Of a DNA stretch of 52,835 nt, positions 23,525-32,201 are shown piece by piece. The stretch's first letter is position 1, and every line of letters begins with the position of its first letter. The translations under genes were made by a program, and so were the position numbers. The notes beneath the pieces are model-generated. The model made no database searches, was not told the origin of the DNA, and saw only the letters and a program-made list of their open reading frames with translations. The DNA comes from Porphyromonadaceae bacterium (lineage in GTDB: Bacteria > Bacteroidota > Bacteroidia > Bacteroidales > UBA12481). The stretch covers positions 1 through 52,835 of the forward strand of contig QYQM01000111.1 in assembly GCA_007280905.1 (NCBI GenBank), given 5' to 3'.

Positions 23525-24505
23525 ATGCGCTTTAGCAAACAAGAAAAATTAGAAATCATAACACTGGTCGAAGGATCAGATCTGCCGGTAAGACGGACGA
23601 TTAAGGAGCTCGGCATCTCAAAAAGTACTTTTTACTCCTGGTATACCGGGTACCTGGATCGAGGATAGGCCGGATTAGAGCCCAAGCGTCGGAACCGCAA
23701 AGATTATTGGAACCTGATTCCGGATGATAAGCGTCAGGAAGTGGTTGTAAAGGCACTGGAATTGCCAGATCTTTCACCCCGTGAACTATCGGTCCGTATT
23801 TTGGATGAAGACCATTGGTATGTCAGCGAGTCCTCGGTTTACCGGATCTTAAAGGCCAGGGGGTTGATAACCAGCCCAAACTATATTGTGATGAAGGCAT
23901 CCAGCCAGTTCAAAGATAAGCCTGCCAAAGTACATTCGCTTTGGCAGATGGATTTTACCTACTTTAAGATCGTTGGCTGGGGTTGGTACTATCAGCAATC
24001 GATTCTGGACGATTTTTCATACTATATCATTGCCTGGGAATTATGCACGAACATGTGTTCGGATGACGTGGAAAATCTGGTTCAAAAGGCTCTTGAAATA
24101 ACGGGTCTTGAAAAGGATCAGCGTCCTAAACTCTTATCGGACAATGGATCCTGTTATATTGCTAAAGATCAGAAGGATTTTGTCCGGGAAGAAAAGATTA
24201 TCCACATTCATGGAAAGCCTTATCACCCTCAAACTCAGGGGAAAATTGAACGGTACAACCGCTCAATGAAGCATATCTTTAAGCTTGAGAATTATTACTT
24301 TCCCGAAGAGTTGGAGCGTCAGATTGCCCAATTTATTGATTATTACAACAATCAGCGTTTCCATGAATCGCTGCAGAATCTTACACCGGCGGATGTTTTT
24401 TTTGGTCGTGACCAGGAAATTCTAGCACAGAGGGAGTTAATAAAGCACAACAGCATCCCGCAACGAAGAGACCTTTATCTGGAAAGAAAACTTGCTTTAT
24501 TATGA
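23525..24505 (+). pseudogene. IS3-family transposase OrfB, interrupted by TAG
   Basis: The full frame from ATG 23525 has an N-terminal HTH (MRFSKQEKLEIITLVEGSDL, KELGISKSTFYSWY) and an rve/DDE integrase domain. Catalytic residues are visible: Asp in WQMDFTYF, Asp in LLSDNGSCY, Glu in PQTQGKIERYN. Codon 48 (23666-23668) is TAG in the context YLDRG-stop-AGLEPKRR, where relatives usually have Tyr (YxGL). A 254-residue product could start at 23741 but would lack the N-terminal DNA-binding part. The transposase is probably inactive unless the stop is read through. Confidence 0.82.
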
Positions 24506-24526
24506 AGAATCTATCTCTTAACTTTA

Positions 24527-24534
24527 TACCTTTG
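24527..24534 (+). promoter_or_regulatory. TAnnTTTG motif in the IS right end, facing the mannosidase gene
   Basis: TACCTTTG matches the Bacteroidota -7 consensus. It lies inside the right end of the IS, 62 bases upstream of the GH38 start codon. No good -33 TTTG was found at the usual spacing, so an outward promoter is only possible. Confidence 0.35.
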
Positions 24535-24595
24535 AGTGTCCCGAGTTATTTGACGTTAAACAAATAATGGAGCCGGTAGCAAAACCAAAATCGAG

Positions 24596-27500
24596 ATGAA
24601 ACGCATTCCAATTTTTCTGGTCGTAATTTTCCTTCAATTTTCAGTGGCTTATTCCCAACCCAATCTGCAAGATATCGTTAAGAGCCAATCCCGGATTGCC
24701 GGTGATCTGAACAATCCTGCTGAAGGGTTTGGACGCAAAATATCAGGGGAGGATCTGTTATACCATAGCACTCGTCAGGATTGCCAGAATGCACTCCTGG
24801 TAAGGGCGACAGACGGAAAAATGAACATTTCCTGGGAAACGCCATTGATTAATCCCAACCTGGGTGCTAAGGAGGTTCAGCTTTTCCTGATCGCCGGAAT
24901 GAGTTTGCAAGGCTATGATATTAAAGGCGTTGATCCCGGATTCCAGGTCTTTATCAATAACAAACCATACTTCCATTTTAAAAATAGCATGGGAGAAAAT
25001 TGGACAGCCAACGGGCCTGACGGCAGCCGGATGATTTTCCAGTGCACGGATGCATTGGACTGGTTCCTTAAAAAGACCAGTATAGACGGGTGGTTCGATG
25101 TGCAATTAACGCAAGTCGATGGGAAATTGAACGGACTCCTGGTTGCTCCGGAAACCTGGACAGGTGAGGTTGCCGAAATAACCGGGAATACCGGAAAACC
25201 TCAAAAATTAATTTTTGCCAGACATGATAAGGAAGCAACCGTCCCTTTTATTCTGCCGCTGGCAACAACTACCATTTCGGTTAGAGGACCCGGGGGCCTT
25301 ATGGTAAAGGATATTGAGATTAAGAAATCAATAGGCAAAAGCGTGATTCAGACCGATCGGCTTATCAGTTATCAGGTCAGCCTGACTGATCCAAAGAGTT
25401 CACTCATAGAGGTTCAGATTGCTAAGAGCTCAATTTCAAAAGACCTTCACAACATCGCCAATTCTGATATAGCCAGGGGGGAAATAATGATCATGGCTTC
25501 GTCGCATCAGGATATTGCCTGGATGGATTCACCGCAAGCCTGTGTTGAAAACCGCGATAATCTCCTGATTACTCCTGCTTTAAAGAAACTGGAGGAAAAT
25601 CCTCTGTATTATAATGATATGGAGGATATTCTGATGTTAAGAGAATATCTGACCCGGCATCCGGAGAAAAAAGAGCTGATCTACAACCTTACCAAAGAAG
25701 GAAGGCTTACCTGGGGCGCTTCCTATATGCAACCCTATGAAGAGATGTATTTTGGGGAACCCCTGATCCGTCAGTTTTACCTGGGACGGAAATGGTTCAG
25801 AAAAGAATTTCCCGGTTGCGATGCCCGGATTTACTGGAATGTGGATGTTCCGGGCCGAACCCTGCAGATGCCGCAGATCCTGGCTAAGTGCGGTGTCGAT
25901 TATATGATCATCAGCCGGCAGGATAAAGGGCTGTTTAACTGGCTTTCTCCGGATGGATCCAAGGTTCTGACCTATTCATCCGACCATTATTACAACAGTT
26001 ACGTGAATCTGAAGAAAGGATTTTTTGAATCGGTCCGGCACTTCTCCGGTTTGACTGATTTCTGGGGGAGGTATTATACCAAAGCCACTGTGAATCCCGT
26101 GATGCCGGTTTTATCGGACGCAGATATGGCTGTTCCGGATTCCTATTTCGATTATATAGATACCTGGAATTCCCTGAAAGATTCGACACTCAAGCTTCCT
26201 GACCTGGTTCATTCCACCGCTGAAAAATTCATGGATGCGGCTGTTGCTACCGGGACTGATTTTCCAACCATTCAGGGAGAGAGGCCTGCGGTATGGTTAT
26301 ACATACATGGACCTTCGCATTACGAAGCACTGAAAGCCGGAAGAAGTGCCGGGCGGCTCCTGCCAGCAGCCGAGAAGATGGCCAGTCTTCGATCACTCGT
26401 GATGGATGACTGGGATAGATATCCACAAGATAAACTCACAGAGGCATGGGAATCAGCCATATATCCAGATCATGGATGGGGTGGAAAGAATGGCGATATT
26501 ACCGATCAAACCTTTCTCGACAAATTCCGCAAAGCTGATCAGATCGCAAAATTAATTATTGAAGAGTCAACAACAGATATCGCGGGTAATATCGGATTTT
26601 TACCAAAAGGAATTCCTTTGGTGATTTTCAACTCATTAACGTGGGAAAGAACTGATCCGATTGAGATCCGGTTAAATATCCCCGATAAGACCTTTAAGGC
26701 AATTAGCCTGCTGGATGAGCAGGGGAAGTTGGTTGGTTTTCAAATTACCGGACCTGAAGAATATTATCCTTCAGGTTATCTGAAATCAGCGGAGGTTGCA
26801 TTTATCGCTGAAAATGTCCCATCACTAGGATATCAGACCTACTACGTTGCTTCAGGTAAAAAAAAGGCTAATTCGGCCCGTTCTGCCCAATGCATTGATA
26901 TTATCGACACCAAGTATTTTAAGATAAAATTCGGAAAAGGAGGAATTGAGTCACTGTTCGATAAAGATCTGCAGAAGGAAATTCTAAATACGGATCAGTT
27001 TAAGGCAGGGGAGTTATTCTCGATGCGTTCGATCGGAAATGGTGCCGGTGAGTTCTCTGATGTTCAGCAACCTGATATGGAGGGATTTGAGAAGCCCGGG
27101 ATCGGACCGGTCTGGAACATTAATGAATCAGGTCCGGTGAGAATAGTGATTGAAGGATCTGCCGAAATGAAACATAACACGGCTAAAGTCACCTGGACGG
27201 TTTATCCGACGCTGAAACGAATTGATGTTACAGCTGATCTGATTGACTGGGATGGAACAGCCTATCGGGAATTCAGACTTGCTTTTCCGGTCGGCCTGCA
27301 AAATCCGGAGATTTCCTACGAGGTCCCGTTCGGTATGGTCAGGGTCGGGAAGGATGAATTGGCACAGGCAGCCGGCGAACGCTATACCACATTGTGCAAG
27401 GATGTGCATCCAAGAGGGATAAATAACTGGATCAGTGCCAGCGACAGCGATATCGGTCTAACCATTTCTTCGAGTGTAGCCGTATGGGATTATGTGAATA

Positions 27501-27994
27501 TGACCAATCTCTCAACCGATGCAACTTTGCTCCAGCCGATCCTTTTGGCTTCGAGGCAGAGCTGTCATAGTGAAGGCCCTCTCTATCATCAGAAAGGCAG
27601 CCATAGCATGGAATTCAGCTTGTTTACGCATCAACCCGGCTGGCAAAACGGTTACCACCAGGCATTGCAGGCGAATGAGAAGCTAACAGCTGTTTTCAAT
27701 CCGGCTTCTAAAACATCAATTCTGCCGGGCCGACTCTCTTTCGTATCGGTTGATGACCCGAATGCTCTGGTGAGTACAGTTAAAAAATCAGAGGATGATA
27801 ATAATTTGATCGTCAGACTATACGATCAGGAAGGCCGCGATAAACGGGTGAAAATTAATCTGTTTATGAACCCTTCATCGGTTGAGCATACAAACCTGAT
27901 TGAAGAAGACGGAAATATTATTTCTAAAGATGAAAAGGGCATGACCGTAAAGCTTGGCCATCATGCCATAGAAACCTTTAAAATCAGATTTTAA
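24596..27994 (+). CDS. Secreted GH38 alpha-mannosidase
   Basis: This 1132-residue protein has a signal peptide (cleaved after VAYSQ, residue about 21). Residues 25-285 form a beta-rich N-terminal domain of unknown role. The GH38 catalytic domain (about 295-660) shows the zinc-binding motif SSHQDIAWMD (His304, Asp306) and the nucleophile region WNVDVPGR with Asp417. A three-helix region and the beta-rich C-terminal domain (about 670-1130) follow. GH38 enzymes hydrolyse alpha-mannosidic bonds in N-glycans or mannans. The export signal and lone position suggest use of host or environmental glycans in the periplasm. The start follows the IS by about 40 bases, so the natural upstream region has been replaced. 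The stop codon abuts the stop of the convergent FISUMP gene. Confidence 0.88.
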   Translation: MKRIPIFLVVIFLQFSVAYSQPNLQDIVKSQSRIAGDLNNPAEGFGRKISGEDLLYHSTRQDCQNALLVRATDGKMNISWETPLINPNLGAKEVQLFLIAGMSLQGYDIKGVDPGFQVFINNKPYFHFKNSMGENWTANGPDGSRMIFQCTDALDWFLKKTSIDGWFDVQLTQVDGKLNGLLVAPETWTGEVAEITGNTGKPQKLIFARHDKEATVPFILPLATTTISVRGPGGLMVKDIEIKKSIGKSVIQTDRLISYQVSLTDPKSSLIEVQIAKSSISKDLHNIANSDIARGEIMIMASSHQDIAWMDSPQACVENRDNLLITPALKKLEENPLYYNDMEDILMLREYLTRHPEKKELIYNLTKEGRLTWGASYMQPYEEMYFGEPLIRQFYLGRKWFRKEFPGCDARIYWNVDVPGRTLQMPQILAKCGVDYMIISRQDKGLFNWLSPDGSKVLTYSSDHYYNSYVNLKKGFFESVRHFSGLTDFWGRYYTKATVNPVMPVLSDADMAVPDSYFDYIDTWNSLKDSTLKLPDLVHSTAEKFMDAAVATGTDFPTIQGERPAVWLYIHGPSHYEALKAGRSAGRLLPAAEKMASLRSLVMDDWDRYPQDKLTEAWESAIYPDHGWGGKNGDITDQTFLDKFRKADQIAKLIIEESTTDIAGNIGFLPKGIPLVIFNSLTWERTDPIEIRLNIPDKTFKAISLLDEQGKLVGFQITGPEEYYPSGYLKSAEVAFIAENVPSLGYQTYYVASGKKKANSARSAQCIDIIDTKYFKIKFGKGGIESLFDKDLQKEILNTDQFKAGELFSMRSIGNGAGEFSDVQQPDMEGFEKPGIGPVWNINESGPVRIVIEGSAEMKHNTAKVTWTVYPTLKRIDVTADLIDWDGTAYREFRLAFPVGLQNPEISYEVPFGMVRVGKDELAQAAGERYTTLCKDVHPRGINNWISASDSDIGLTISSSVAVWDYVNMTNLSTDATLLQPILLASRQSCHSEGPLYHQKGSHSMEFSLFTHQPGWQNGYHQALQANEKLTAVFNPASKTSILPGRLSFVSVDDPNALVSTVKKSEDDNNLIVRLYDQEGRDKRVKINLFMNPSSVEHTNLIEEDGNIISKDEKGMTVKLGHHAIETFKIRF

Positions 27995-29365
27995 CTAATT
28001 GTTTTTAATACATCTGACACTCAGGCCGGTTTTTTTCGGGAAATGGGTCCGGGTGAGATTCCCGTTGCAGGCTTCAATTTCACGCAGGTAACCTTCATTA
28101 ATATTATCATAAATATAAGAGGCGGATTGCCACCAGAAACCAGCGGCATCAAGGCTGAAGAACTCTCCCATATCATGACGGTCTCCGGCAAAATAACCGT
28201 CGAAACCGCTAGAATTGCCCACTTTCAATTCTTCGCCGGCAGTAAAGGTTTTGAAAAAGGTGTTCAGATCTGCCCAATCACCGTTGCCAGGAATATGCCA
28301 TCCTACGGGGCAAATCCCCTGGGCATTTTCCACTTGAGAATAACCCATAGCCTCTTCCCAGTCATACAAACCTCCATATAGTTTGCAGTTATCTACTTTA
28401 TTTTCGTAGCAATACTTCTCAATAATGTTGTTATTGGTAAGGTCGGAGTGTATAAGATTGCTGACTGTGCTGGGTACATAACGGCCAACATTCAGGTTTT
28501 TAGCCATCCAGCATTGATCACCAATTTGTATTGTCGGATAAACATTTCCATCAGCATCAGTAACAGTAGGAGCATTAGGGCACGGATTTTTGCTCAAAGG
28601 GAAAAATGTAATTGCGACGTCATCTGAAGAATTACCACACTTGCCTGAAATTGACCATCTTAAAGTAAAATCAAGATTATTGGAATCCTTGATAAACCAG
28701 GCTTTTGGAGAATGAACCTCTGAAAAATGGCCGTTGGAACCATTTATCAATGTCCAGGTACCGATCCCATTTTCCGGGATATTAGCATCCAAAAGGACCG
28801 AATCCGCAGGGACAAATGTTAGATCATTGCCGGCCTGTGCATGATTTATCAAAGGTGATACTATGATGAAGGCATGGGTGGTATCAGCACACCCTGACAG
28901 GGAATCAGTATAGCGGTAGTAAACTTCATGCTCACCAGCTCCGGCAAAGGCAGGACTAAACTTTCCGTCAATTACCCCGTTTCCCCAATATGAACCGCCC
29001 GAAGGAACTCCGCCATCAAGCACAAAAGGGGGCTCATTCAGGCATACGGAATCTTTTAAATTCAGTGTAATTGGAGGTAATTCATTTATTATTAAGTGAA
29101 TAATATCAGAGTAATAGGGCCGACATAATCCTTCAATTACCTCAGTACGATAATAAGCGGGGCTGGTTGCAACAACCATCAGTGTATCACTATGTGATCC
29201 GGGAAGCTGTGACCAATCCGTACCATTCTCCGATATCTGCCAGGTAAGTTCGCCCCTGTAATTGGTCTGGTAGAAATGAACGATATCCTGCTTGCAAGCA
29301 AATTGCTGACTGAATGAGGATATCGTTATAAAAGATGCGGCTAGCAGTATTATTGTTCGTTTCAT
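27995..29365 (-). CDS. Secreted FISUMP-domain protein
   Basis: This 456-residue protein has a signal peptide (MKRTIILLAASFITISSFSQ) followed by Ig/PKD-like beta domains (about 20-255), including a WQISENGTDWSQLPGS stretch. A FISUMP domain occupies about 265-456 (DADGNVYPTIQIGDQCWMAK, GICPVGWHIPGNGDWADLN, closing LSVRCIKNN). The upstream gene, 12 bases away on the same strand, encodes a T9SS-sorted protein, so the two form an operon. This protein has no T9SS domain of its own; FISUMP lies at the C-terminus. No enzymatic function is known for the family. Confidence 0.8.
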   Translation of the reverse strand: MKRTIILLAASFITISSFSQQFACKQDIVHFYQTNYRGELTWQISENGTDWSQLPGSHSDTLMVVATSPAYYRTEVIEGLCRPYYSDIIHLIINELPPITLNLKDSVCLNEPPFVLDGGVPSGGSYWGNGVIDGKFSPAFAGAGEHEVYYRYTDSLSGCADTTHAFIIVSPLINHAQAGNDLTFVPADSVLLDANIPENGIGTWTLINGSNGHFSEVHSPKAWFIKDSNNLDFTLRWSISGKCGNSSDDVAITFFPLSKNPCPNAPTVTDADGNVYPTIQIGDQCWMAKNLNVGRYVPSTVSNLIHSDLTNNNIIEKYCYENKVDNCKLYGGLYDWEEAMGYSQVENAQGICPVGWHIPGNGDWADLNTFFKTFTAGEELKVGNSSGFDGYFAGDRHDMGEFFSLDAAGFWWQSASYIYDNINEGYLREIEACNGNLTRTHFPKKTGLSVRCIKNN

Positions 29366-29377
29366 TATTCTCTCTCC

Positions 29378-30004
29378 TTATCTTACAATCAATCTTTGCG
29401 AAACTAAACGGTCAGAAAGCGAAATTTTCAGGAAATAAATGCCCGGTTCCTTGATTTTTGTATCTATCTCAATATCAGACACAAGATCTCCAATGCTGAA
29501 GCTCCTGCTAAAAACTATTTGCCCAAGCTGATTTATAACCTCAATTCTCTGCAGCTTGCCGTTAAGCGAACTGATGCCTTGTATCGTGAAAACTCCGTTA
29601 GACGGGTTAGGGAAAACGGTTAGGATTTGATTAAGGTTGTTAACATCAATTCCAAGACAGAGATCTACATAAACTGAAATGAAACTGACAGCAAGACAAC
29701 CTTGAGCGTCCGTAACACTTAACATGTAAGTTTTAGATTCACTGATATTTGCAATTGGATTTGACAAGGTAGGATCGTTCAATCCATCAGGAGGAGACCA
29801 CAAATAAACGTACGAATTATTTCCGCCGGAGGCAGTAGGATTTCCTCCAAGGATAATAGGGTGGCCCCTGCAAACAAGTGTGTCATGACCAGCTGCGGCA
29901 GTAAGCACGGCTGGCTGGGTGAAATTCATCGGGATGAATCTCTGGCCAAAGTTGGGACCACATAAACCATTGGCTACGACTATTAATATAAAAAGTTTTC
30001 GCAT
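29378..30004 (-). CDS. Secreted protein with T9SS type A sorting domain
   Basis: This 208-residue protein has a signal peptide at 1-20 and a beta-sandwich region (about 35-115) with the SprB-like or PKD pattern PIILGGNPTASGGNNSYVYL and ISESKTYMLSVTDAQGCLA. The C-terminal T9SS domain (about 125-208) shows the VFPNPSNGVFTIQG start and closes with YFLKISLSDRLVSQRLIVR. The protein is expected to be exported by the type IX system and anchored or released at the cell surface. It is the first gene of a two-gene operon. Confidence 0.85.
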   Translation of the reverse strand: MRKLFILIVVANGLCGPNFGQRFIPMNFTQPAVLTAAAGHDTLVCRGHPIILGGNPTASGGNNSYVYLWSPPDGLNDPTLSNPIANISESKTYMLSVTDAQGCLAVSFISVYVDLCLGIDVNNLNQILTVFPNPSNGVFTIQGISSLNGKLQRIEVINQLGQIVFSRSFSIGDLVSDIEIDTKIKEPGIYFLKISLSDRLVSQRLIVR

Positions 30005-30026
30005 AATCTTCCTGATTCTATACCCT

Positions 30027-30034
30027 CAAAGATA
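30027..30034 (-). promoter_or_regulatory. TAnnTTTG promoter motif for the T9SS/FISUMP operon
   Basis: On the minus strand the sequence reads TATCTTTG, a match to the Bacteroidota -7 element. It lies 23 bases upstream of the ATG at 30002-30004. No clear -33 element was found. Confidence 0.45.
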
Positions 30035-30134
30035 AAAACAGGATTAATTATTCCTATTATTTGTTTTGAACCAGTAACCGAAAATGTTCAAATACCATTC
30101 CCAAATCAGGAAAAACCAGGTATAATTGACCTTC

Positions 30135-31520
30135 CTATTCCAAAGTGATGGGTTTATCAAGGTATAAATCAAGGATTTTGGATCGGATGATAAATTCATA
30201 TTTTGACTGGATCCGGGTTAATTGAGCCTGAATAAGTTGATTTTGAGCCACCTTAAATTCAACGGATGAAGAAATACCAGCTTTGTATTTTTCCTGTGTC
30301 AGATTAAAAGATTCATTGGCGCTGGCAATGGCTTCAGCCGTTGCCTCATACTTAGCCCGGGCATTAAGAGCCGCCGAATAAGCCAACTGAATATCGTGGC
30401 GTATTGATAATTTCTTTTGATCAAGCGAGAGTTTGGCATCCCTGGCCTGGATACTGGCCTGGCTGATCCGGCTTCTGGTTTGGAACTGGCTGAAAATAGG
30501 AATGTTGACATTAATAGCAGCCCGACTGTACATATTGTCTTTGAGTTGTTCGGAATAGGGGTAGGATGCAGTTGGATTCAATTGATTGACTCCCAGTTCA
30601 CTATATCTTGAGTAAAGTAGGCCGTTGAGTGAAACCGAAGGCGAAATTCTGGCCCTCATTGCAGCCAATTGTGATTCACGGCTTTTCACCAGGAATTCGG
30701 CTGAAGAGATACCAGGATGGTTGATTTGGGCATATTCGCAGATTTTGTCAGGATCGTTAATGGCAAGAGAGATAGTTCCATCCAGACTTGCTGGTTTTTG
30801 AATCCTGAGTTCATTTTCATTATCCAGATTAAGTAGTTGTGCAAGCGACAAATAGGCTGTTCTGACATCATTTTCGGTCTGGATTTTGGAAAGGTTATCC
30901 TGACCCACCTGGGATCTCATTGTAAGCACTTCAACCTTAGCCATCCTGCCAGTCTCAAAGAAACCTTCATTCATTCGGAGCTGTTCTTTGCTCGATTCCA
31001 GTTTTGCTTCAGCTACACCCAGCAATTCTTCGGCAAACAGAATCTGAAGATAGGCAGCTGTAACCTCGATGGTCAGTGCTTTTTCTAATTCCGCTCTTTT
31101 ATCGGTTTCAGATAGTAAAGAATACCTGGCGGATTTTGTCAGATACCAATTTGAAAACCCTGAAAAAATCGGAAGAGTGCCTTGTATTCCTACATTTCCA
31201 TCCTGATATTTGGTGTTGATATAGGTGTAATTCTCATAGTTGACTGTCTTTCCTGAACTCAGGTTATGAGAATAGAATCCCTGAATATCAGGCAATCGCG
31301 TAGCCTGGGAGGTTTGCAGGTTGTCTTTTGCCAGATCAACCTGCAATCCCTGTCTTTTTATTCCGATATTCCTGTCCAGAGCTATTTGTATGCACTCTTC
31401 GAGTTTCATTTCTTTTTGTGGAAATGCATGATTCCCAAAGAGAAGAACAAAAACGACCAGAATATTTAACCTGGAGAACGTTGACATCTTTCTTAGGATA
31501 AATGTGGCGATTTTATTCAT
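30135..31520 (-). CDS. TolC-family outer-membrane efflux channel
   Basis: This 461-residue protein has a signal peptide (hydrophobic LNILVVFVLLFGNHAFPQ) and two repeats of the long coiled-coil helices typical of TolC. Visible patterns are MKLEECIQIALDRNIGIKRQ, QATRLPDIQGFYSHNLSSGK and AYSAALNARAKYEATAEAI. It should form a trimeric tunnel through the outer membrane for the adaptor and ABC transporter encoded upstream. The ATG at 31518-31520 overlaps the stop of the ATPase gene by eight bases (ATGAATAA), so it is translationally coupled; the alternative start at 31487 is less likely. Confidence 0.88.
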   Translation of the reverse strand: MNKIATFILRKMSTFSRLNILVVFVLLFGNHAFPQKEMKLEECIQIALDRNIGIKRQGLQVDLAKDNLQTSQATRLPDIQGFYSHNLSSGKTVNYENYTYINTKYQDGNVGIQGTLPIFSGFSNWYLTKSARYSLLSETDKRAELEKALTIEVTAAYLQILFAEELLGVAEAKLESSKEQLRMNEGFFETGRMAKVEVLTMRSQVGQDNLSKIQTENDVRTAYLSLAQLLNLDNENELRIQKPASLDGTISLAINDPDKICEYAQINHPGISSAEFLVKSRESQLAAMRARISPSVSLNGLLYSRYSELGVNQLNPTASYPYSEQLKDNMYSRAAINVNIPIFSQFQTRSRISQASIQARDAKLSLDQKKLSIRHDIQLAYSAALNARAKYEATAEAIASANESFNLTQEKYKAGISSSVEFKVAQNQLIQAQLTRIQSKYEFIIRSKILDLYLDKPITLE

Positions 31521-32184
31521 TTTCGGTCATCAGGTGTCCATCAAACAGGCGGATAATCCTTTTAGCATAGGAAGCATCTTTCGGGGAATGAGTTACCATT
31601 ACAATGCTCGTACCATCGGAGTTCAATTGTTTAAGCAGGTTCATAACATCTTCACCATTCGCCGAATCGAGATTCCCGGTAGGTTCGTCGGCAAGAATCA
31701 GAAGCGGGTTTCCCACAACGGCCCGGCAAATTGCCACCCTTTGCTGCTGACCGCCAGAGAGTTGCTGCGGAAAATGTTTCCTCCGGTGTGAAATGCTCAT
31801 TCGCTCCATAACCTCTTCTGTCATTTTTCTCCTTTTGGTAACCGGAATTTTTTGATATAAAAGCGGCAGCTCGATATTTTCGAACACATTCAGCTCATCA
31901 ATCAGATTAAAACTCTGAAACACAAATCCGATATTGGATTTCCTTAACAGGGTCCTCTGTTTTTCAGAGTATCTGGATACCTCCTGTCCATTAAAGAGCA
32001 ACTGCCCGGAGGTCGGGTTATCCAATAACCCCAAAATAGTCAGCAAGGTTGATTTCCCGCATCCGGATGGCCCCATAATGGCTGCAAATTCGCCGGTTTT
32101 AATGTCCAGTGACACTTTATTCAAAGCAGTTGTTTCGACTTCATCAGTACGGAAAACTTTAGTTAATTCAATTGTTTGTATCAT
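31513..32184 (-). CDS. MacB/LolD-type ABC transporter ATP-binding protein
   Basis: This 223-residue ABC ATPase has Walker A GPSGCGKSTLL (about 38-48), the Q-loop region VFQSFNLIDE, the signature LSGGQQQRVA, Walker B ILADEPTGNLDS and the switch His in VMVTHSPKDA. The length and GNLDS motif are those of the LolD/MacB/FtsE group, which work with FtsX-type permeases. It lies between the permease and TolC genes of a tripartite export operon. The substrate is unknown; antibiotics, lipids or peptides are exported by relatives. Confidence 0.92.
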   Translation of the reverse strand: MIQTIELTKVFRTDEVETTALNKVSLDIKTGEFAAIMGPSGCGKSTLLTILGLLDNPTSGQLLFNGQEVSRYSEKQRTLLRKSNIGFVFQSFNLIDELNVFENIELPLLYQKIPVTKRRKMTEEVMERMSISHRRKHFPQQLSGGQQQRVAICRAVVGNPLLILADEPTGNLDSANGEDVMNLLKQLNSDGTSIVMVTHSPKDASYAKRIIRLFDGHLMTENE

Positions 32185-32201
32185 GTTGTTTGGTTAATTG
32201 A

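Larger units (their letters stand above)
23084..24553 (+). mobile_element. IS3-family insertion sequence, defective
   Basis: The element holds orfA and orfB in the IS3 arrangement. Imperfect terminal inverted repeats of about 39 bp can be aligned: the left end starts TCAAACCAATCCGGG and ends in GTTAAGAGA-type sequence near 23122. The right end, read inwards, starts TCAAATAACTCGGGACACTC. The exact ends and target-site duplication are not resolved; a GTC extension of both ends is possible. The in-frame TAG in orfB suggests an inactive copy. Confidence 0.75.

Noticed and set aside
16945-23668. Genetic-code reassignment to explain TAA in the primase and TAG in IS orfB
   Set aside because: TAA, TAG and TGA all act as normal stops in neighbouring intact genes, and the two stops differ, so separate mutations are simpler.
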